Source: Guillardia theta CCMP2712 (lineage: Eukaryota; Cryptophyceae; Pyrenomonadales; Geminigeraceae). Taken from it: a stretch of 20,709 nucleotides of DNA. The DNA is taken from contig NW_005434371.1 of NCBI RefSeq assembly GCF_000315625.1, forward strand, positions 1 to 20,709, given 5' to 3'. The notes beneath the pieces are model-generated. The model was given only the letters and a program-made list of their open reading frames with translations. It was not told the DNA's origin and did no database searches. Each line of letters begins with the position of its first letter. Position 1 is the first letter of the stretch. The translations under genes were made by a program, and so were the position numbers. Of this stretch, positions 15,890 to 20,709 are shown piece by piece.

Positions 15890-18316
15890 ATGAGCAGCAA
15901 CGAGCATCCTGCTCTGAAGGATATTCCCTTCCTCGATGTCGAGAACGTGGAGCGATACCTGCGGAGAAGTGAAGTAGGGGACTACCTCGTGTACCGTGCG
16001 AAAGAAGATGCCCCGATGGCAGGCGGCAAGTTTCTGCCCATCTGTGTCTCCTATGTGGACGACAGTTATCGGCACCTACACAACAAGATCTTCATGTGCT
16101 TGAACGGAGCAGACAACTGGGCCTCCATGGACGGGTGGTTGACGATTCATCCCGAGCCATGGTCCGTGCAAGACCCGTCGGAATTGCTACTAGGGAATCA
16201 GATTTATCCCGAGCTAGCCACGCTTGCAGATGTCCTGCCGGAGCTAGTCCGACGCATCGACTTGTCCGTTGCACCCAAGGCAGAGCAGCAAGTAGCCATC
16301 GCAAGCGAGCCCAGGGAGAGAGCAGCCGATGTTCTTGATCTTGCTGTGCCGGATGTTGAGACTGAGGTGGAGTGGATGGGCAGCCCAGACGATCAGGCGT
16401 TCTTTGAGCTGTTGAAGTTGTTCAAGTTCTCGCTGTCGACCTCCATATTGGCGATCGCATCGAGGTATGGAGGTGAGATTCCAGGGCTGATGCGCATACA
16501 AATCTCTCACAAGAGACTGCGGAGCATGATTGAAGAGGCTGCTAACCGAGAGATCGCCGTCAACTTTCCGGGAAGCTACCTCGAGCCCGAGTCCCAGTGT
16601 GTCGTCATCTGGCTTGTCTGTACGGAACTCACCGGACAGAAGTTCCTGCAGGCTTCTGTCGGCACCCAGCTTCGCAAATTTCTCACGATTGCCGAGGAGT
16701 TCGAGGTGAACGCGCAGGGTAAGATCAAGATATCATCTGCAGCAGCGCACATCATGGCAGCAGCTAGGCTGATAGGAAAGTCGCTGCTAGAGACTGTCAA
16801 CACGTTCCCCCTGTGCTGTGCTCAAATCCTCTTCACCATTGACAGGACTGTGATGAAGAAGATCGGGTCAAAGGAGGTGGAGAAAGTGTCAACATTCTTG
16901 TTCGAGCGATTCGTCCTTGAAGCTATTCTCACTCCTGCCGTTTTTGGGATTTCAAAGGCGGACATATCTGACGTGCAGAAGCAAGCGTTGGATGCCCTGT
17001 ACAAGCTCCTCAAGTTGTCCTCTAAAGCCAAAGATCCTCCGTCCATGACTGAATTCCGCGCCCTCGATTCTGTCATGCCTGCTGTGCCCGAGTGTCGAGA
17101 GATGCTGCGGAGCTTCTACCAGTCTGTGATCAGCATAGGATCCCCAGGGGCTCGCGTTCTTCCTGTATCCTCCTCCAATGGAGGGGTTCGCTTCAGCAGC
17201 ATCGACGTTGACGTCCTCCTCAAGTTTCTGCGGGAGCACTACGTGGAGACCTTTGACGCGATCTCCTATATCGAGTCGCAGGCAGAGGCGACTGAGATCT
17301 GCTCCAGGCTGCAGCCCATGCTCTTCAAGCCCTCCGAGAAGGTTCCGGAGCTCCCGATCGGCAAGACGGTGGAGGCTCCGCACCCTGTCGACCTGACCAA
17401 CGCTGCGTTCCTCGGAGAGATCGCCGTTGGCGACGTGCGAGTCGGCGACATTAGAAACGAGGAGACGCTCGGTCCTGCCATTCGCCGTGCGCTCGAGAGA
17501 TCTGTAGAGCGTCCGGAAGCGGGAGCGGGAGCGGGAGCGGGAGCAGGAGCAGGAGCAGGAGCAGGAGTGTCGAACGAGATGGAGAAGGCTGGTGTGGGTC
17601 TGATCTTCCGCAAAGACAACTACGGACTCTTCCACGTGCTCACCATCGCGCAGGACGGGCCGGCGGATCGCAGTGGAGTGGTGGAGGTGGGAGACATCCT
17701 GGTGGAAGTGAACGGGAGCGAAGTGGTTGGCATGAGCCTGAGCCAGCTCAAGTCGCTGATCCTCGGGCCTGCCGGGTCGCCGGTGAAGCTAGTCTTCGAG
17801 AGGCCACAGAGCTCGTCGCTGTTCCGGTTCGAGCTCTGCCTCTTCCGCGGGAACTTCCGGGGGTCAGACTCGAAGTCCATCGGGTTCCCCATCCACCTGC
17901 AGAAGGCGAACCAGGAGAGCAGAATCTGGCACGAGATGTCCAGGGTGTTCGCGGAGATCGAAGAGCTGCAGCAGAGGAGGTCGCGAGCTGAGAAGGCGTT
18001 CCATGCTGCCGAGCAGCTCCGACAGCAGCAGGAGGCGGCGGCCGTGGACTCAGAGGAGAGGTGCGACAGGATGCGCAAGGATATTGCGGTGCTGGAGGAG
18101 AAGCTGGCGCAGATCCAGGGGGAGAGGAAGGAGCTTCAGGTTTCTATCGCCAAGGAGAACCTCCTGCTCGAGAAGCGCAAGTCTGGCCTGTCTCTTCCCT
18201 CCTTCTCGAGGCGGGACAGCAACAGCGAGAAGGCGATCTCTAGCCAGGAGGAGAAAGGGGAGGAGGGGCTGCAGTTGCCGGACTCCATCCAAGTCCCTTC
18301 CTGCCAGCAGCAGTGA
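15890..18316 (+). CDS. RasGAP-like protein with SH2-like, PDZ and coiled-coil parts
   Basis: A single 808-codon exon, unusual beside its intron-rich neighbours. Residues ~10-90 resemble an SH2-like fold, closest in pattern to the tandem SH2 of Spt6 (VERYLRRSEVGDYLVYRA ... VDDSYRHLHNKIF). Residues ~165-415 look like a RasGAP domain. The late helix VSTFLFERFVLEAILTPAVF matches the family's FLRF-x-PAI-x-P element, with FLR changed to FER. The arginine-finger region appears as GQKFLQASVGTQLRKFL, with Gln where the catalytic Arg is expected, so GAP activity is doubtful. A Gly-Ala run (about 542-560) comes from a GGAGCG/GGAGCA microsatellite. Residues ~565-642 form a PDZ domain (GVGLIFRKDNYGLFHVLTIA ... 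GDILVEVNGSEV). The end is a long coiled coil (~677-765) and a Ser-rich tail. It is likely a cytoplasmic scaffold of small-GTPase signalling. The SH2-like assignment is the weakest part. Confidence 0.8.
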   Translation: MSSNEHPALKDIPFLDVENVERYLRRSEVGDYLVYRAKEDAPMAGGKFLPICVSYVDDSYRHLHNKIFMCLNGADNWASMDGWLTIHPEPWSVQDPSELLLGNQIYPELATLADVLPELVRRIDLSVAPKAEQQVAIASEPRERAADVLDLAVPDVETEVEWMGSPDDQAFFELLKLFKFSLSTSILAIASRYGGEIPGLMRIQISHKRLRSMIEEAANREIAVNFPGSYLEPESQCVVIWLVCTELTGQKFLQASVGTQLRKFLTIAEEFEVNAQGKIKISSAAAHIMAAARLIGKSLLETVNTFPLCCAQILFTIDRTVMKKIGSKEVEKVSTFLFERFVLEAILTPAVFGISKADISDVQKQALDALYKLLKLSSKAKDPPSMTEFRALDSVMPAVPECREMLRSFYQSVISIGSPGARVLPVSSSNGGVRFSSIDVDVLLKFLREHYVETFDAISYIESQAEATEICSRLQPMLFKPSEKVPELPIGKTVEAPHPVDLTNAAFLGEIAVGDVRVGDIRNEETLGPAIRRALERSVERPEAGAGAGAGAGAGAGAGVSNEMEKAGVGLIFRKDNYGLFHVLTIAQDGPADRSGVVEVGDILVEVNGSEVVGMSLSQLKSLILGPAGSPVKLVFERPQSSSLFRFELCLFRGNFRGSDSKSIGFPIHLQKANQESRIWHEMSRVFAEIEELQQRRSRAEKAFHAAEQLRQQQEAAAVDSEERCDRMRKDIAVLEEKLAQIQGERKELQVSIAKENLLLEKRKSGLSLPSFSRRDSNSEKAISSQEEKGEEGLQLPDSIQVPSCQQQ

Positions 18317-18433
18317 AGCTGGGAGACCCTCTCCTGATGATAGAGAGCTAGAGGAGAAGCAGGGCGGAGAGAGGAGGAGGAGGGGGAGCTGTAAACTAAG
18401 CGCAGCTGCTGGGAGTAGACGAGAGCTTTGCTT

Positions 18434-20477
18434 TTAAAGGTTGGCTGCTGCCTGAAAGATCCTGCGAAGAAGCCCCTTGTCACTCCATTCCTTCTTCCTC
18501 CCGTCCAGTCCTAAATGCTCCATCCTCTCTGCCGTCCGCACAAAGAGAAGCCCTCCCTGGACCTGCGAGGAAGTGAGGAGACGATAGGGGGAGGAAGGAG
18601 AGAGAGAGGAGGAAGGATAGGAAGAGAGAGGGAGGAGGAACGCAACGTAGGGTGAAGAACGAGGGAGGAATGGATCAGAACGGGAAGGGGGAGGAACGAG
18701 TGGAGGGCTACTGACCACCATAACGTTGGTGACGAGAAAGAAGAGCGCTTCTTCTAGAGGAAGCGAACCGAGTTGAGGTCCGAGGAGAAAGTTGGAGCTG
18801 AGCGACCAGATGTTGAGATCTGCGGGGAAAGCGTAAGATGGTGTGAGGAGGGAGGAGAGGAGGGGGAGGAGAGGAGGGCTATGGAGATTGAAGGGAAGTG
18901 GGGAAAGTTCGGGAAGGTAAGGAGAGTTGCTAACGAAGGAGGTACGGGAGAAGGGAAAGGGGAGTGAACAAAAGGAGACAGAGGGAGGAGGAGGAGGGAA
19001 GGAGAGAGCAGGGAGGGGGGAGGGTTACATATCGCTATTCCATCCGCCATCCAGAGGAAGGCAGTAGGAAGACACACGCTGACGAGGACAAGCCTTCTCT
19101 CCCTCCACACGATGTGACCCCCGAATATCCACTGCAAGCAAACCACCGGGAGGGCCCAGCCTGCAGGAGCTGAGACCGAGCGAGAGCAGGGAGGAGAGGC
19201 AGGAGAGGAAGCAGCGAGGGAGATAGGTGGGAAAAGCGGGAGGGAGGGAGGAGGGAGGGAGGGAGGGAGGGATAAGTGGAGGGAGGGAGGGAGGAAGAAG
19301 GAGGGGGAGGAAGGAGGGAGGGGGAGGGGGAGGAAGGAGGGAGGGGGAGGAGGGGAGGGGAGCAGGAGGAGAAGGAGAAAGGATGGAGGAGGAGGAGGAG
19401 GGAGACTATACCTGTGATGAGGCTGAGGTATTTGGCCTTGTCCGATCCAGAGAAAAACACAACCCAGCTAAGGCCGGACAGCGCGGCGAGCAGGAGGCCA
19501 CCTGCGACCCTGATAGCTCGATCCCTTGCTGCTGAACTGCCTCGATTGTTCTGCTGGGGAGCTCGTAACATGCTGTTCCTGATACTGGTAATGTACGTCA
19601 AAAACTACATCCTCCTCCTCCTCCTCTGTCCTGCTCCTGCTCCTGCTCCTCCTCCTCCTCCTGTTCCTCCTCCATTCTCCTACACCCCCTTCATTCTCCT
19701 CCTCCTCCCTCCTGCTCTCTTCACCTCAGCTGCAGCATTTGCCGCTCCATGGCTGTGAGAAGCCACAGGGAAGATGCGATTGTCTACCGAGTCACTTTCA
19801 GAAGGGAGCAGGGTAGAGCGATCCATGCGGATAAGGAGGTGTAAGGAGGAAGGGAAGGAGGGAGGGATGTGAAAGGGGAGGAGAGGAGGAACGGGAAGAG
19901 CGGAAGAAGGACGGGAGGGGAGAAAAAGGAGAGGGGAAAGGAGGAGGAAGAGGAGCAAGGAGGGAGGAGGAGGTAGTTCCAGGGATTGAGGAGGAGGAAG
20001 GTGGACCTGTATAATGAAGAAGCAGTACTCCTCTACAGGAACGTAGCCGATGGTGAAGAGAACTCGACCGGGAGGATACGTCCATATCCCCTGAGGTGAA
20101 GGGAGCGTGAGGGGAGGAAGGGGGGTAGAGGGAGCGCAGATGAGGGGGGGTAAGCAAAAGAGGAGAGGAGAGGAGAGGAGAGGAGAGGAGAGGAGAGGAG
20201 AGGAGAGGAGAGGAGAGGAGAGGAGAGGAGAGGAGAGGAGAGGAGAGAGGAGAGAGGAGGTGAGGAAGGGAGAGGAGACGAGAGGAGAGGAGGTTAAGAC
20301 AGTAGTAAGGAATAAAGGAAGGGACAGGAAGAGGAGGAGAGATCGACTGACCTTGTAGACGAGGTAGTTGTCCCATGGAGTCGTGTAGGTGAGGGAGAGG
20401 AAACAGAGCAAGCAGGTGGCCGTCAGGCTCCTCATCCTCATCTTCTTCAACTTCTCGTGCAGAAATTCAACGTGAGG
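18434..20477 (-). CDS. Lycopene cyclase, CrtYc-CrtYd fused type
   Basis: Inferred exons: ~20477-20352, 20090-19725, 19553-19412, 19160-19029, 18819-18719 and 18562-18434, all GT-AG with matching phases; about 331 residues are visible. Two tandem halves are recognisable. The first has TYTTPWDNYLVYK then, after an intron, GIWTYPPGRVLFTIGYVPVE with EEYCFFIIQ. The second has SLITGWALPVVCLQWIFGGH, PTAFLWMADGIAI, and the matching SLPLEEALFFLVTNVMVQGG. These are the diagnostic PWDN and EE-x-x-FF elements of the small membrane lycopene cyclases of actinobacteria, archaea and fungi. They cyclise the ends of lycopene to make beta-ionone rings. Several hydrophobic helices are present. No phytoene synthase domain follows, unlike the fused fungal enzyme; the frame stops at 18434. 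The middle of exon 2 (about 19830-20000) is a Pro/Leu-rich low-complexity stretch that stays in frame and may be a retained intron. The true start may lie in an upstream exon. Confidence 0.85.
19225..19400. repeat. Polypurine (GGGA-rich) tract in an intron
   Basis: GGGAGGGAGGAGGG-type tract between the lycopene cyclase exons at 19412-19553 and 19029-19160. It is intronic, with runs of three or more G that could form G-quadruplex on the plus strand. Confidence 0.85.
20157..20252. repeat. GGAGA microsatellite in an intron
   Basis: An almost pure array of GGAGA units between the first two visible lycopene cyclase exons. It is like the array at 62-215 in an unrelated gene. Confidence 0.92.
20294..20386. 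repeat. Inverted duplicate of a lycopene cyclase exon/intron boundary, left copy
   Basis: The reverse complement of this segment (exon end with TTPWDN and the start of the following intron, GTCAGTCGATCTCTCC) matches 20606-20698. Paired positions sum to 40992. The two copies face away from each other across about 220 bp that include a GAT repeat. Confidence 0.85.
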
Positions 20478-20508
20478 CTGTTGGCAGTCTTGTCAGCGCT
20501 GGCGGAGA

Positions 20509-20585
20509 ATGATGATAATAATCAGGATGAGAATGATGAGGATGAGGAGGATGAGGATGAGGATGATGATGATGATGATGATGAT
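20509..20585. repeat. GAT-rich simple repeat
   Basis: ATGATAATAATCAGGATGAG units merging into a pure GAT run, lying between the two inverted copies of the lycopene cyclase exon. Confidence 0.88.
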
Positions 20586-20640
20586 GGCCGACACGACTCT
20601 ATGGGACACGACTCCATGGGACAACGACCGCGGCTACAAG
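20584..20640 (+). pseudogene. Partial second copy of a lycopene cyclase exon, runs into the right edge
   Basis: Read on the plus strand, this encodes MADTTLWDTTPWDNDRGYK and is followed at 20641 by the same donor and intron start as the minus-strand gene (GTCAGTCGATCTCTCC). TYLVYK of the full copy is replaced by DRGYK, and the TT-x-WD element is doubled. It may be the start of a second, head-to-head lycopene cyclase gene that continues beyond the window, or a broken fragment. The altered residues right after PWDN favour a fragment. Only one exon is visible. Confidence 0.45.
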
Positions 20641-20709
20641 GTCAGTCGATCTCTCCTCCTCTTACTGTCCCTTCCTTTATTCCTGACTCGTGTCTTACTA
20701 GGGTCAAAC
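20606..20709. repeat. Inverted duplicate of a lycopene cyclase exon/intron boundary, right copy
   Basis: Partner of 20294-20386. Similarity covers 11-20 bases of exon, then a diverged patch, then about 60 bases of intron. It fades near 20698, close to the window edge. Confidence 0.8.

Noticed and set aside
1-20709. tRNA, rRNA or other structured RNA genes
   Set aside because: No cloverleaf with the conserved TTCGA-type loop or known RNA core was recognised by eye; a covariance-model scan would be decisive.

Overview
The window looks like nuclear DNA of a photosynthetic protist. Protein-coding genes are split by short GT-AG introns (many 45-95 nt), TATA boxes precede some genes, microsatellites are abundant, and one gene encodes a protein with a multi-part N-terminus ending in a twin-arginine thylakoid signal. 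An RWP-RK transcription factor, CEHGR-type Cys/His repeats and a plastid-lumen protein together suit an alga with a complex plastid. A cryptophyte such as Guillardia is my best guess, but this is inference and not proven by the sequence.

Layout. 1-1900: a minus-strand gene with a cyclic-nucleotide-binding domain, cut by an intron full of GGAGA repeats and running towards the left edge. 2432-3387: an unrecognised minus-strand gene with a basic, coiled-coil-like C-terminal part. 4175-4906: a short RWP-RK transcription factor, minus strand. 4919-9182: a large, nearly perfect inverted repeat with a short unique centre. Each arm carries one divergently transcribed copy of a 437-residue protein that I read as a primase small-subunit (PriS/PRIM1-type archaeo-eukaryotic primase) relative. 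The copies differ at only 3 of 1314 bases, while the DNA outside the reading frames has many indels. The RWP-RK start codon lies 13 bp outside the left arm. 9344-9667: a small putatively secreted protein. 10509-11061: an array of AATTGTGCT palindromic motifs, also found upstream of the left primase copy, followed by a TATA-like sequence and a short orphan reading frame. 11417-12256: a protein made of twelve 18-residue Cys/His repeats. 12382-12573: a minisatellite whose minus strand carries a splice-donor-like sequence in every unit. 13422-14497: a six-exon thylakoid-lumen protein. 14587-15299: a three-exon ankyrin protein, convergent with it. 15890-18316: a one-exon RasGAP-like protein with SH2-like, PDZ and coiled-coil parts. 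18434-20477: a minus-strand multi-exon lycopene cyclase of the CrtYc-CrtYd (fungal/archaeal/actinobacterial) type. One of its exons is partly duplicated in inverted orientation at the right edge.

Most genes look like unrelated neighbours. The part that behaves as a unit is the palindromic primase locus: two near-identical divergent primase-like genes with their own TATA boxes and an adjacent RWP-RK regulator. It could be a domesticated or mobile replication module, or a recent local inverted duplication kept uniform by gene conversion. An assembly artefact must be excluded. All intron positions were placed by eye from splice consensus, reading phase and protein-family continuity, without transcript evidence.
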